From Candidatus Hydrogenedentota bacterium (GTDB taxonomy: Bacteria > Hydrogenedentota > Hydrogenedentia > Hydrogenedentales > SLHB01), in contig JAIBAQ010000001.1 of NCBI GenBank assembly GCA_019695095.1, positions 1 through 64,000 of the forward strand: a stretch of DNA of 64,000 nt, written 5' to 3'. Positions 43,048-52,909 of the stretch are shown piece after piece (the stretch's first letter is position 1; every line of letters begins with the position of its first letter). The translations under genes were made by a program, and so were the position numbers. Below the pieces are notes generated by a model. The model was given only the letters and a program-made list of their open reading frames with translations. It was not told the origin of the DNA and did not search any database.

Positions 43048-44472
43048 TTAAGCCTGGTGCCAGTAACAGTCCCAACCGAGATAGACGGTGAATGCCTCAT
43101 GGACAGCGCGGGCCACTTGACCGTGGTTGGCCGCAACGTGGTGTTCAAAGCCGTTCTGACAGATGTGCTGCAGCAGACCCTGCAGATCGGGCACCTGCGC
43201 GACACCAAATCCGCCAAAGGTGTCGAGCGCGTCGTTGGTGAACGCGCCTTCGCCGACGTAGGCGCGGATCATGCCGTAGGTATCGAACGTGCTCATGCGG
43301 CAATAGGTCATCGGGTGCGCCTTGATACGGCCTTGCAGCGAACCGTAGGTATTGTCCTTGCCCACCGTACCGGCGATGATATCCTGGTAGATCATCGTGG
43401 TGTTCGTTTCGTGGAAGCAGCTCTTGGGCAGGTTCGAGCAGTGGAAACACACGCACTTGTCGGGCTCGTCGCCGTAGTTGTTGTTCCAATCGAGCAGGAA
43501 GCTCGGGGTCTGCGATGCCAGCGCCAGCGCGTGCATGCTGATGGCGCCCGCCACGTCCGTCTCGCACGCGGACGACGAAAGCTGATCGCTCATCATGCTC
43601 ATCACGGTACAGGGGACGATACCGTAGAATTCCTCCATGCTGGTCCAGCACTGGAGCGCCGTCACGTTAAGGTCGAGTGCTGTCTTCCACTCGTCGATGA
43701 CCTGTGCCAGTTTCGCCATCTTCACGAGGGCAGGATTCGGCACGCCCTTCGTGTTTGTGTAGCCTTTGATGGCCTCGATCCGCGCCTTCACCTTGGCATC
43801 GGTGTCGCTAAGCCGCGCCGCACGCCCGAACACTTCCGACAGGTCCAGTGTCTCGATGCTGATACCCGATTCCTGCAACAGTCTCTCGCTGTAGCGAACC
43901 GTGTTGAATGCCGCAGGCCGTGCGCCCACCGCGCCTACGCGGCAGTTGCGCAATCCGCACACCACGCGGCACGTCGCCGCGAACGTGCGCAATTCGTTCT
44001 CGAACTCTTCCGTCTCCGGATTTAGCGTATGACGCGCCGTCAGCGAATAGGGTATGCCATATTGCCGCAGGTTGTTGCACGCGCTCATCTTGCCGCAGAA
44101 GGAGTCGCGACGGTGCTTCAGCGACATTTTCTTCGCGTCGTCTTGCCACGCATGCACAAGGACGGGCACATCCAGTCCGGACAGCTTCAACGAATCGGCA
44201 ATCCCGCGCTCATCGCCGAAATTGGGAAGGGTAACGATTACACCGTTGATCTTGTCTTTGTTCTTCTTGAAAAGCTCGGCGCACTTCTTGGCATCGTCCC
44301 ACGTTTCTACGCTTCCGTACTTGGTATCTTTGTCCGACAGGACAACGACGCCGTAGCCCAGCTTCTTCAATAACTTAGTCATGAAAGCGTGGCCTTCGCG
44401 GGCCAACTCATCCGGGAAGAATCCCCGGTTTCCGACGATCAAACCGAAAGTGACGTTGGTCTTGCCTGGCAT
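43048..44472 (-). CDS. L-fucose/L-arabinose isomerase-like protein
   Basis: 474 residues from the ATG at 44472, with AAGGAGATATCTCACC before it; the long upstream frame is not used. NGVIVTLPNFGDERGIADSL, SACNNLRQYGIPYSLTARHT, LDLNVTALQCWTSMEEFYGI and SNLPKSCFHETNTTMIYQDI match the FucI/AraA-like ketol isomerase fold, with candidate metal ligands Glu and His in SMEEFYG and HHVAANHGQ. It probably interconverts an aldose and ketose, or may be a sulfoquinovose-like pathway member; substrate unknown. First gene of the sugar unit. Confidence 0.82.
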   Translation of the reverse strand: MPGKTNVTFGLIVGNRGFFPDELAREGHAFMTKLLKKLGYGVVVLSDKDTKYGSVETWDDAKKCAELFKKNKDKINGVIVTLPNFGDERGIADSLKLSGLDVPVLVHAWQDDAKKMSLKHRRDSFCGKMSACNNLRQYGIPYSLTARHTLNPETEEFENELRTFAATCRVVCGLRNCRVGAVGARPAAFNTVRYSERLLQESGISIETLDLSEVFGRAARLSDTDAKVKARIEAIKGYTNTKGVPNPALVKMAKLAQVIDEWKTALDLNVTALQCWTSMEEFYGIVPCTVMSMMSDQLSSSACETDVAGAISMHALALASQTPSFLLDWNNNYGDEPDKCVCFHCSNLPKSCFHETNTTMIYQDIIAGTVGKDNTYGSLQGRIKAHPMTYCRMSTFDTYGMIRAYVGEGAFTNDALDTFGGFGVAQVPDLQGLLQHICQNGFEHHVAANHGQVARAVHEAFTVYLGWDCYWHQA

Positions 44473-44668
44473 GGTGAGATATCTCCTTCCGACCCGGGTG
44501 GGTTCCCCTGTGCTTTCCGCACGCCCAATCCCGGCATTGTATCCGCCGAACCTTCCCCAGGCAACTTGTAGACCGGACAGGTAATCCGGCATTGCCGCCA
44601 CCCCCTCCCACGCGCATTCCCGGACCTCGCGTGCTATGCTCTTTGTTCGAGACAGGAGGCCCCGAGAC

Positions 44669-46117
44669 ATGAATCCTACCAATAACGTTGAAATGCCTCG
44701 TCGCGAGTTTCTACGCCGTGTCGCGGGGGCCGCTTGCGGTACCGCCATGATTTCAAGCCTCCTCCAGGCTTCCGCCTCAGAACGACCGCCAAACTTCGTT
44801 ATCATCTTTACAGACGACCAGGGCTATGCGGACGTGGGTTGTTTCGGCGCGCCGGACATCAAGACACCTCGCCTTGACCGGATGGCCACTGAAGGCATGC
44901 GGTTTACCGATTTCTATTCCGCCGCGCCCGTATGCACGCCGTCACGCGCGGCACTCATGACCGGGTGTTACCCGCAGCGTGTCGGCATGGCGGAAATGCC
45001 CCGCAAGAAAGGCCGCGGACACGTCATCTTCCCAGACATGACCTGCGGACTGAATCCTGATGAGGTCACTATCGCCGAGCTTCTGAAGAGCAAGGGGTAC
45101 GCCACGGCCTGCGTGGGCAAGTGGCATCTTGGACACAAGCCGCCGTTCCTTCCCACACGTAATGGTTTTGACTCGTACTTTGGCATTCCTTACAGCAACG
45201 ACATGAAGCCAAGTCCGCTCATGCGGAACGAGGAGACCGTCGAGGAACCGGCAAACCAAGACACGCTCACCGAGCGATACACCGAAGAGGCCGTGCGCTT
45301 CATTCGGGAAAACAAGGAGTGTCCATTCTTTCTGTATATGCCGCATAACATGCCGCACACGCCGTTGCACGTTTCGGATCGGTTTCGCGGCAAGTCTGCG
45401 GGTGGGCTCTATGGCGATGTCATAGAAATGATCGATTGGAGTGTGGGAACCGTGCTGGACGCGCTGACTGAAGCAGGCGTTGACGGTAACACGCTGGTTG
45501 TGTTCACGTCGGATAACGGTCCTTGGTATTCACAAGGCGAAGACGGTGGACACGCGACACCATTCCGCGCGGGCAAGGGGACAACCTTTGAAGGCGGCAT
45601 GCGCGAGCCCTGCATCATGCGCTGGCCGGGACATATTCCGGCGGGTTCCGTCTGTCACGAACTCGCGACAACTATGGACATCTTGCCTACATTCGCAGGA
45701 ATTGCAGGCGCGGCCGTTCCAACCGACCGCACAATCGATGGTAAGGACATCCTGCCTCTCATATCGGGAGAGGCGAACGCCAAGACGCCTCACGAAGCCT
45801 TCTTCTATTACAACGGTAACCAGCTCGATGCTGTGCGTAGCGGGGATTGGAAGCTTCGCGTGGCAACTCCTCTCCGCGAAGAACAAATCCGGGGATTGCC
45901 TGCGAAGGATATCGAATCCCCGGAAGCCTTGTTCAACCTGCGCACCGATCCCGGCGAACAGAAGTCGGTCATTAGCGATCACCCTGAAATCGCAGAGCGT
46001 TTGCGAGGTCTTCTGCAGCAAGCCCGCGAAGATCTCGGAGACGCCCGTACCGCCACGGTGGGCAAGAACGTGCGTCCCGTCGGGCTTTGGAATGAATCCG
46101 AATCACCAGACGCTTGA
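44669..46117 (+). CDS. Tat-exported sulfatase (formylglycine-dependent)
   Basis: 482 residues, ATG preceded by AGGAGGCCCCGAGAC. Tat-type signal PRREFLRRVAGAACGTAMI. The formylglycine motif CTPSR begins at Cys89; the metal-binding start FVIIFTDDQGYADVGCFG has Asp49 and Asp50, and TACVGKWHLGH and VFTSDNGPW are the further active-site loops. It removes sulfate from a sulfated glycan or glycoside outside the cytoplasm. The cysteine must be oxidised by a maturase not seen in the window. C-terminal ALFNLRTDPGEQKSV is the usual sulfatase ending. Confidence 0.96.
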   Translation: MNPTNNVEMPRREFLRRVAGAACGTAMISSLLQASASERPPNFVIIFTDDQGYADVGCFGAPDIKTPRLDRMATEGMRFTDFYSAAPVCTPSRAALMTGCYPQRVGMAEMPRKKGRGHVIFPDMTCGLNPDEVTIAELLKSKGYATACVGKWHLGHKPPFLPTRNGFDSYFGIPYSNDMKPSPLMRNEETVEEPANQDTLTERYTEEAVRFIRENKECPFFLYMPHNMPHTPLHVSDRFRGKSAGGLYGDVIEMIDWSVGTVLDALTEAGVDGNTLVVFTSDNGPWYSQGEDGGHATPFRAGKGTTFEGGMREPCIMRWPGHIPAGSVCHELATTMDILPTFAGIAGAAVPTDRTIDGKDILPLISGEANAKTPHEAFFYYNGNQLDAVRSGDWKLRVATPLREEQIRGLPAKDIESPEALFNLRTDPGEQKSVISDHPEIAERLRGLLQQAREDLGDARTATVGKNVRPVGLWNESESPDA

Positions 46118-46149
46118 CAAACCGATAGTCACAGCGCAGCTTCGCCCGC

Positions 46150-47334
46150 CTAGCCTTGCGTGCCAAGAAACTTCAGGGCAAGCAAGGTAATATCGTCTGA
46201 TTGCGGATAACCGTCCGTGAAGGCGCGCACTTCCGACACGATGCCCTCGATGAGTACGTCCGGTGTCTGCGCCTGAAGACGCGTCACGGTATCGAGCAAA
46301 CGGGACTCGGAAAACAACCGGTGTGACTTGTCCATGGCCTCGCTCACGCCGTCCGTGTAGAGCAACAGACCTTCATGTGGCTTGAGCTTGATCGTGTCTG
46401 TGACATAGACCGCGTCGCCGGCAACTCCGAGCACAAGACCGCCGGTACGCGGCAACTCGCGCGCCATGCCGCCTCCGCCAATCAGAATGGGTGGCAAGTG
46501 GCCCGCAATGCTGTACTCGACGATCCCCGTTCGGGTATCGAGAATACCGTAGACTAACGTCACGAAAAGTCCTGCGCCGTTGTCGGCGCACACCAGCGTG
46601 TTCACGTGCCGGAGGCAGTCGCCTGGGGTCATCCCTGTAACAGCCGTCGCCTTCAGCAAGGTGCGGCAGACCGCCATGAACAGTGCCGCCGGCATCCCCT
46701 TGCCCGCCACGTCGCCGATGACAATCCCCAACCGGTGCTCGTTGATAAAGAAGAAGTCGTAGAAATCACCGCCGATTTGTCGCGCGGGGATCATCTCCGC
46801 GTAGATATCGAATTCGGTTCGGTCGGGGAAGGGCGGAAATATCTGCGGGAGAATAGCCTGTTGAATGCGCGCCGCCACATCCAATTCGCGCTGCACCGCG
46901 GAAAGGTTCTCGCGTGCCTCGCGCGCAAGCTTCATTGTTCGCAGTTCCTGGCGCGTCTTTTCCAGCGTAATCTCAAGATCCTTGAAATCGATAGGCTTTG
47001 TGATGAAGTCGAAAGCGCCGCGATTCATGGCGGCGCGAATGTTCTCCATATCGCCGTACGCGGACACGATCAACGACTTGCGGACCGCTTCCAACTCCGC
47101 CAAGTGAGACAGCAAGGTCAATCCATCCATCTCCGGCATGTTGATATCGGTCAACACGACTTCGATGGACTCGTCGTCCCGCAATTTATCCAACGCCTCG
47201 ACTCCGTTTCGCGCAAAGAGGAAGTCGTAGCGGCCTTCGCGGATTCTCCCGCGAAACCGCTGCCGTATCAGCGTTTCCAGATCCGGTTCGTCGTCGACGA
47301 CCAGAATTCTCATGGGTGTAGAGTCAGCTATCAT
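46150..47334 (-). CDS. Response regulator with SpoIIE/PP2C phosphatase output
   Basis: 394 residues. Receiver domain (phosphoacceptor Asp63 in VVLTDINMPEMDG), a coiled-coil linker about 125-155 (ETRQELRTMKLAREARENLS type), then a SpoIIE phosphatase: AARIQQAILPQIFPPFPDRT, IPARQIGGDFYDFFFINEHR, GVVIGDVAGKGMPAALFMAV-type motif with IGDVAGKGMPAAL present, and LLLYTDGVSEAMDKSHRLFS. Such proteins dephosphorylate anti-sigma antagonists in partner switching; no STAS or HPK7 partner is nearby. Coupled by 4 nt to the single-domain receiver upstream. Confidence 0.94.
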   Translation of the reverse strand: MIADSTPMRILVVDDEPDLETLIRQRFRGRIREGRYDFLFARNGVEALDKLRDDESIEVVLTDINMPEMDGLTLLSHLAELEAVRKSLIVSAYGDMENIRAAMNRGAFDFITKPIDFKDLEITLEKTRQELRTMKLAREARENLSAVQRELDVAARIQQAILPQIFPPFPDRTEFDIYAEMIPARQIGGDFYDFFFINEHRLGIVIGDVAGKGMPAALFMAVCRTLLKATAVTGMTPGDCLRHVNTLVCADNGAGLFVTLVYGILDTRTGIVEYSIAGHLPPILIGGGGMARELPRTGGLVLGVAGDAVYVTDTIKLKPHEGLLLYTDGVSEAMDKSHRLFSESRLLDTVTRLQAQTPDVLIEGIVSEVRAFTDGYPQSDDITLLALKFLGTQG

Positions 47335-47717
47335 CCCTGTCGCTCTATCAGTTCGTGAATTCTCACTTTCAAACCATCGAAATCTATCGGCTTGGCTATA
47401 TAGCCGTCCGCGCCTGCCGTCATGGCGGCCTGGTAATTCGTATCGTCATGATACGCGGTAATCATATACACCGTGAGGTGGGGTTTCGTTTCTTTGATAC
47501 GGCGAAGCAGTTCAATGCCGTTCATTCCCGGCATATTGATGTCCGAGAGAATCAGCACCAGGTCCGCCATGCCGTCTTGTTCCAGATACTGAAGCGCGCC
47601 TTCGCCCGAAAACGCGAAGTGCAGCTCGACTTCTCCAGACTTCACTTCTTTGCGAAACCGCTGCAGAAACAGGGTCTCGATGTCGTGCTCGTCATCGACA
47701 ACCAGTACCTTAATCAT
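47331..47717 (-). CDS. Single-domain response regulator (CheY-like)
   Basis: 128 residues, one receiver domain with Asp8 and Asp9 (VLVVDDEHD), phosphoacceptor Asp59 (LILSDINMPGMNG) and the KPID lysine near 113. Both ends overlap neighbouring genes by 4 nt, giving a translationally coupled kinase, receiver, phosphatase trio. It may be a phosphate sink or shuttle between the kinase and the PP2C protein. Confidence 0.95.
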   Translation of the reverse strand: MIKVLVVDDEHDIETLFLQRFRKEVKSGEVELHFAFSGEGALQYLEQDGMADLVLILSDINMPGMNGIELLRRIKETKPHLTVYMITAYHDDTNYQAAMTAGADGYIAKPIDFDGLKVRIHELIERQG

Positions 47718-50401
47718 ATCCCCCCTCCCACATCGGGCAGTTCTTTCGGCAGCGTGATGCGAACCTCGGTGAACGATCCCTTTTCCGAGTCGATCGCGAT
47801 CTGTCCTCCGTGTTCGCTTACAACGATGTCGTAACAGATCGACAGTCCAAGGCCCGTTCCCTCACCGGCGGGCTTTGTTGTGAAGAACGGCGTGAACACG
47901 GATTCCCGGATGTCCTCCGGAATCCCCACGCCGTTATCGCGCACGCGAAACTCCACGCTGTCGGCCTTGTTCGTCGTCTGCACGATGACTTCGGGCGCGA
48001 ACTCACCGCCCGTGGCGCGCTTTCGCTCATAGGCCGCATAGCACGCATTGTTGACGAGGTTGAGCACGACGCGGCTAATGTCTTGCGACACGACGGGAAT
48101 CGGCGGAATTGTATCGTCGAGTCTCATGTCGATCTTCACGCGGAACGAAGCATCTCGGGCGCGCATACCGTGATACGCCAACTTTACGAACTCGGTCACG
48201 ATCGCATTCAAATCGGCGGGGCGCCGCTGGTCTGTCTTGCCCCGAGAATGCAGTAACATGCTCTGCACAATGCCGTCGGCACGGCGGCCGTGCTCACGAA
48301 TTCGCGCCGCATTCTGCGAAATGTCGTTGAACAATTCGAACAAGGCTTCGCCGTCCGTACCGGCGATCTTTTCTCCGTGCTTCTCCAGGAGCACACGCGC
48401 TTCGTCGACCAACTCGACCGTGAGCTCGGCGAAGTTGTTCACGAAGTTAAGCGGGTTCTTGATTTCGTGTGCAATTCCCGCGGTCAGTACGCCCAAGGAA
48501 GCCATCTTCTCTTGGATGATCATGCGGCTCTGCGTCTGGCGCAATTTCTCAAGCGTGGCTTCGAGTTCAAGGTTCTTCGCCTCGATTTCCTGTGTCCGGG
48601 CAGCTACCTGCTCTTCCAGGGTGAGGCTGTAGTTTTTGTGCAACTCCTGCGCCCACTTGCGCTCCCTGATATCGGTCACACTGCCGCGGATCAGTTGTCG
48701 CCCCGTGGCCGGCAGCCGAACGAGTCTGACTTCGCACGGGATCCCCCGGCCACTCGCATTCCTGCAATTCCATTCGAACTTCGGGCTTTCGCCCGACAAA
48801 GCCTGGCGAATCCGGTCGTGCACCAACTCACTATTGTACGTTCCAACCGATTGCTCGGTTGCGCTGACTTCCAGCGGCCCCACCGTCATGAGTTGTTCAC
48901 GACTCAGTCCGAACAGCCGTTCGGCGTTGTGGTTTGCATCGACGAATTTCAGTGTCTCCACGTCAATCACCACAATGGCCTCGGGCGCATGCTCGACTAG
49001 AGTGCGAAATCGCTCTTCACTTTCGTGAAGAGCCTTCTCCGTCGCTTTACGTTCCGAGATATCCCGAAGAAACGCGCTGAACGTGTGCGATCCGCCCACG
49101 AGACTGTGTGTGACCGATAATTCGACCGGAAACTCGTGACCATCGCGATGCAGCCCGGTAAGTTCCACGCGACGGCGCATCCGCTCCGTGTTCCCCGTCT
49201 GCAAGAATCGCTTGAAACCGTCGACGTGCGCCTGACGTAGGCGCTCCGGCACGATCAGGGAACTGAGATCCTTGCCGATGGCGCTCTCCCTTGGCCATCC
49301 GAACACAACCTCCGCCTGCCCATTCCAGCCCGTTACAATGCCCGATTCATCCATCGACACAAATGCGTCCAGCGCATTCTCAATGACCGCACTGTTCCGC
49401 TGTTCGCTCTCGCGAATGGCTTTCTCCCACACTTTTCGTTCCGTGGCGTCACGGAAGTGCAGCACAATGCCTTGAATATCCGGGTCACCCATGAGGTTCA
49501 CGCTCACGGATTCGATGTGCCGCCAGGTTCCCTCGCGGTGTCGAAGGCGGAACTCCAGGAAATGCGAGGTGGCCGGGCTTTCGAGGCGAGGCAGCAGCGC
49601 CGAGTTCAGCGTTGCGTAGTCATCGGGGTGTACGTAGGTGTCGAGGTGCTTGTACAGCATCTCTTCGGTTCGATAGCCCAAGGCGCGCTGAATAGTTGGC
49701 GTAACATATGTAATTCGATGATTGTGATCGACAACCAGCGTGTGGTCGAGCGCCTGATCCGGTAGTTCTTGCAAGGATTCTCGCAGTCGAACCGACCCCG
49801 CTCCGACCCGCGAGGCCGTATCGAGCACGATTGCCGCAAACTTGGCGATGGCGAGCGCGAAGTTCTCCTCGTCGGATTGCCACTCGCGTGGCGCCCCCAC
49901 GTGCTCGTGACACACGACGCCAATGACTTCGCCGCGATCCCAGATGGGCACATCAAGCATGGACGAAATGCCGAGCGGGGTCAGGTAAGAGACCGAGAAC
50001 TCCGCGGTCCGGGGGTCGGCATGTGCGTCATGCGCGACAATCGTGAAGTCCTCATCAATTGCCGCGAAGTACGCGGGGTAGTCTGTTCTGCGAAGCACCG
50101 CCCCCGAAGTAAATTCACCCGTGGAGCGTTGAAACAGAGCCATTTGGTAGAGCTGGCCCGCAGTCCGTTCGTATCTCCAGATACCGACGCGATCGCAATC
50201 CAGGGTCCGCGCGGCCACTTCAACCAAGGCGCGTAACGTTGCCTCGGGATCCTTGTCTTCCGACACGTTGACCTTCGACAACTCGACCAGCGCGCTGTTT
50301 TGCGAGCGTAAACGTTGCTCCAACGCGAGCGCATGAGCCCTCGCCTGGCTATCTTTAGAAATGTGTGAATCGCTAGACAAAATACCAGCCTTATCGTTCA
50401 T
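47714..50401 (-). CDS. Multi-sensor (GAF, PAS) histidine kinase
   Basis: 895 residues if the ATG at 50401 is used, 907 from the ATG at 50437; neither has a strong ribosome site. Order: GAF domain (about 30-195, [20 protein letters not shown]), three PAS domains with PAC signatures (about 215-345, 345-465, 470-590; [39 protein letters not shown]), a coiled coil, HisKA with phospho-histidine in [16 protein letters not shown], and HATPase with [20 protein letters not shown] and [13 protein letters not shown]. No membrane helix, so it senses cytoplasmic cues. It probably phosphorylates the two receivers encoded downstream. Confidence 0.95.
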   Translation of the reverse strand: MNDKAGILSSDSHISKDSQARAHALALEQRLRSQNSALVELSKVNVSEDKDPEATLRALVEVAARTLDCDRVGIWRYERTAGQLYQMALFQRSTGEFTSGAVLRRTDYPAYFAAIDEDFTIVAHDAHADPRTAEFSVSYLTPLGISSMLDVPIWDRGEVIGVVCHEHVGAPREWQSDEENFALAIAKFAAIVLDTASRVGAGSVRLRESLQELPDQALDHTLVVDHNHRITYVTPTIQRALGYRTEEMLYKHLDTYVHPDDYATLNSALLPRLESPATSHFLEFRLRHREGTWRHIESVSVNLMGDPDIQGIVLHFRDATERKVWEKAIRESEQRNSAVIENALDAFVSMDESGIVTGWNGQAEVVFGWPRESAIGKDLSSLIVPERLRQAHVDGFKRFLQTGNTERMRRRVELTGLHRDGHEFPVELSVTHSLVGGSHTFSAFLRDISERKATEKALHESEERFRTLVEHAPEAIVVIDVETLKFVDANHNAERLFGLSREQLMTVGPLEVSATEQSVGTYNSELVHDRIRQALSGESPKFEWNCRNASGRGIPCEVRLVRLPATGRQLIRGSVTDIRERKWAQELHKNYSLTLEEQVAARTQEIEAKNLELEATLEKLRQTQSRMIIQEKMASLGVLTAGIAHEIKNPLNFVNNFAELTVELVDEARVLLEKHGEKIAGTDGEALFELFNDISQNAARIREHGRRADGIVQSMLLHSRGKTDQRRPADLNAIVTEFVKLAYHGMRARDASFRVKIDMRLDDTIPPIPVVSQDISRVVLNLVNNACYAAYERKRATGGEFAPEVIVQTTNKADSVEFRVRDNGVGIPEDIRESVFTPFFTTKPAGEGTGLGLSICYDIVVSEHGGQIAIDSEKGSFTEVRITLPKELPDVGGGI

Positions 50402-50461
50402 TCGGCAGCCTAAGAACGGGTATTGTACCCCATTCACGGCAGTTTGCGAAGCAGTGCCAGA

Positions 50462-52684
50462 CTACTTCGGCTCGGCGATGTACCCGTAGCAGCGGCCCAT
50501 CCAGTACGGCATTAGCCAAGCCACGCCTTCGGCCTCGGAGTAGCCGTCCATTCCCTGCACAGCGATCCAGGGATTGCGGTCCCATTGCGCGACGGCCCGT
50601 TCACTGGGCGGCACCAGGCGATCGGTCTGCAACGGGTCTATTTCCGGACGGCGCACCAGGCGCAAATCCTCGCGCGAGGTGTTGTCCATGGTCCATTCGA
50701 TCAGGTCGAGTGGCGCGTCGCGCATGTACTCGACAGATTGCTTCACGTCCGTGTCGCGTCCGGAGCACAGACGGTATACAAAGTCGAACCAATAGCTCTG
50801 GTCGTCCTTGAGTCCGCTGTACCATTGTTCAAGACCGCGAAGGTAGTACTCCCGCAACGTGGGGTCCTTCTCGCTAAGCAGCAATCCTGGCAGCGTCATC
50901 GCCAACAACTCATCGTCGATATGCGTTCGTTGTGACAGAATGAATGTCTTGCAGTTGCTGGCATTCTTGGCGTAGCCGTGCTTCTCGATGAGTTCGCGGT
51001 ATACCCGGTCGTACTTCGCGTCACCCGTTATCGTATGAGCAACTTTCAAGAATGACAGAATCTCCATGGAATTGATCCCGCGCTCCGCAGTCCAATTGGG
51101 ATCGTGGTTGAGCCGTTCGGGCGCCCAAACGCCCCACCGCGTGTGTGTGCCGTCGATGTCCGTAAGCACCAGGCCGCCATCCACGATGTGGTCCGTCACA
51201 CGACGCACGTGTTGGCGGACGTATTCCTTCTCGGCATCGTCCGCAACCAGCGTGTAATAGAAGAAGTAGCCGAAATAATGGCCAACGGTTTCATCCGAGC
51301 TTGTGTCGCCCTTCCACAGCCACTTCCCGTCCGCACTGGGCCGCCAGCGCTCGTCCACCTGCTTCCAGCGGGCTTCCCGAACCCTGCGCTCGGCAATCAC
51401 GTCCCCGGTCACTTCTTCATTCGCATCGTTCACCTTGCCCCAATCGACGGGCACGATCGTGCGCGCGAAGAAACCCTCGGTACCCGTGACGCGCTGCAAC
51501 AGGACCAGTACATCAAAGGCCCGCTTGGCCTCGGCACGTGCATCGGGGTCTTTCGTCGCGGCATAGCGGAATGCCTGCATGACCAAATAGTAGGCCGTAT
51601 AAGAACCGTCGTTATCGTCGTCGATGAACTGCGAAGTCGAAACGTCTCCCTGTACCTTCAATGCGCAACGCCGCACGATTCCCGGCTCGCGAATATGCCG
51701 CGCCCGGCATACTTTCATGAACTCGTCGGCCTTGGCGGCCAACGTCATGTCTCTACGCTTTATCGCGCTGACGCCCTTGTCCGTGGCCACCCACACGGCC
51801 CCGTCCGAGGCCACCGCAAGATCGCGGACGTCGTTGCTCACGAGCCACCGGAGTCCGTGACGCAAAGACCAGGTCCCGTCATAGCGCACAACGCCCAGTT
51901 CCGTACCCATCCACACGGCGCCGTCTGGCGCGATAGCCAGCGCGCGCACGTTGTAGTTGGGCAGACCTTCCGCAGCCGTGAGGTGTTTGAGGCGTTGACC
52001 GTTACGGTAGACATCAACGCCGCCGAGTTGCCCTATCCACAGACGGCCATCGGCGCCCATCGCAAGTGCCTGTACGAAACCCGATACCAACTCGTTCTCG
52101 CGGACAAGTACCGAATCGCCCTTCAGCGACCGTTCGAACAGGCCATGCGTCGTTCCCAGTTGGAAACCGTTATTGGGGAGGGGGCACACGGCGCGCGGGG
52201 ATCCGGACCAGGGTCCTTCAATTCGCTTCCACTTCTTCCCGTCGAAGCGCCAGATCACATCGATTCCAGCGGCAATCAAACCGTCTTGATTGAGACCAAT
52301 AGCAGCAACGGGGCCTTTAACTTCATCGATCTTCTCGACCGTCTCACTGGAAAACCGGTACAGGCCATCCCACGCTCCCACCCACACGGATCCATCCGTG
52401 CCGGCAGCGACATCGAATGTCTTTCCGATGTCGCCCTTGCCGCCAATATTGCTCCATGCCCCATCGCGCAATACCCGCACACCCATCTTGGTGGCGATCC
52501 ACGCGGAGCCGCTTGTGTCGACCGCGATGGCTCGTACGTCGTTCTCATCGGGAGTAGCCAGGGGATACCGCTCGTGATACTCCTGTACGTAGGGCACGTC
52601 GGGTTCGGGTCCCCCTCCTGCCATAGAATGGGGTGTTATGGTAATTGCGAGAAGGCACACAAAAAGCGCGGGGAATCGAGACAT
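50462..52684 (-). CDS. Secreted beta-propeller protein with a helical C-terminal domain
   Basis: 740 residues, signal peptide MSRFPALFVCLLAITITPHS. Residues about 40-315 hold at least five two-component-propeller-type repeats, seen as VRAIAVDTSGSAWIATKMGV, LAMGADGRLWIGQLGGVDVY, VRALAIAPDGAVWMGTELGV and VRDLAVASDGAVWVATDKGV. Residues about 330-740 look like an alpha/alpha toroid (TVGHYFGYFFYYTLVADDAE, INSMEILSFLKVAHTITGDA), as in glycan-processing enzymes. The propeller is of the kind found in sensor halves of hybrid systems that bind glycan fragments; here no kinase follows. A full structured repeat ends 18 bp upstream of its start codon. Confidence 0.75.
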   Translation of the reverse strand: MSRFPALFVCLLAITITPHSMAGGGPEPDVPYVQEYHERYPLATPDENDVRAIAVDTSGSAWIATKMGVRVLRDGAWSNIGGKGDIGKTFDVAAGTDGSVWVGAWDGLYRFSSETVEKIDEVKGPVAAIGLNQDGLIAAGIDVIWRFDGKKWKRIEGPWSGSPRAVCPLPNNGFQLGTTHGLFERSLKGDSVLVRENELVSGFVQALAMGADGRLWIGQLGGVDVYRNGQRLKHLTAAEGLPNYNVRALAIAPDGAVWMGTELGVVRYDGTWSLRHGLRWLVSNDVRDLAVASDGAVWVATDKGVSAIKRRDMTLAAKADEFMKVCRARHIREPGIVRRCALKVQGDVSTSQFIDDDNDGSYTAYYLVMQAFRYAATKDPDARAEAKRAFDVLVLLQRVTGTEGFFARTIVPVDWGKVNDANEEVTGDVIAERRVREARWKQVDERWRPSADGKWLWKGDTSSDETVGHYFGYFFYYTLVADDAEKEYVRQHVRRVTDHIVDGGLVLTDIDGTHTRWGVWAPERLNHDPNWTAERGINSMEILSFLKVAHTITGDAKYDRVYRELIEKHGYAKNASNCKTFILSQRTHIDDELLAMTLPGLLLSEKDPTLREYYLRGLEQWYSGLKDDQSYWFDFVYRLCSGRDTDVKQSVEYMRDAPLDLIEWTMDNTSREDLRLVRRPEIDPLQTDRLVPPSERAVAQWDRNPWIAVQGMDGYSEAEGVAWLMPYWMGRCYGYIAEPK

Positions 52685-52701
52685 GCGGAGTCCTCCCTGG
52701 A

Positions 52702-52873
52702 TAGTCCGGATTTCTCACGAACACTTAACTTGTCTCGTAACCAGAGCGTTTGCGAGACTTGCGGTCAAAGACTAGGCGGTTCTCCGCAAACGGAACGAGT
52801 TCGCGAGAAATCCTCATGGCATAACCTCAAGATCTTGCACGTGAGCAATTTGCGCCGGCGCAAATTGCGGGAT
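52702..52873 (-). repeat. Dispersed structured repeat, copy B (full length), directly before the propeller gene
   Basis: Read on the minus strand towards the propeller gene: short palindrome GCAATTTGCGCCGGCGCAAA (about 52846-52869), CACGTGCAAGATCTTGAGG and TTATGCCATGA linker, then GGATTTCTCGCGAAC (52813-52799) paired with GTTCGTGAGAAATCC (52722-52708), loop with TTGCGGAGAACCGCC and inner TCTCG/CGAGA stem. Layout, spacing and asymmetric CGCG/CGTG hairpin arms agree with copy C at 33721-33912. Confidence 0.85.
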
Positions 52874-52909
52874 TGTGGCACACGAGCGTCGAGAATCAGG
52901 ACGGGCCCT

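Noticed and set aside
42604-44025. 473-residue plus-strand frame opposite the oxidoreductase and isomerase genes
   Set aside because: It crosses the junction of two well-supported minus-strand genes and has no ribosome site or motif.
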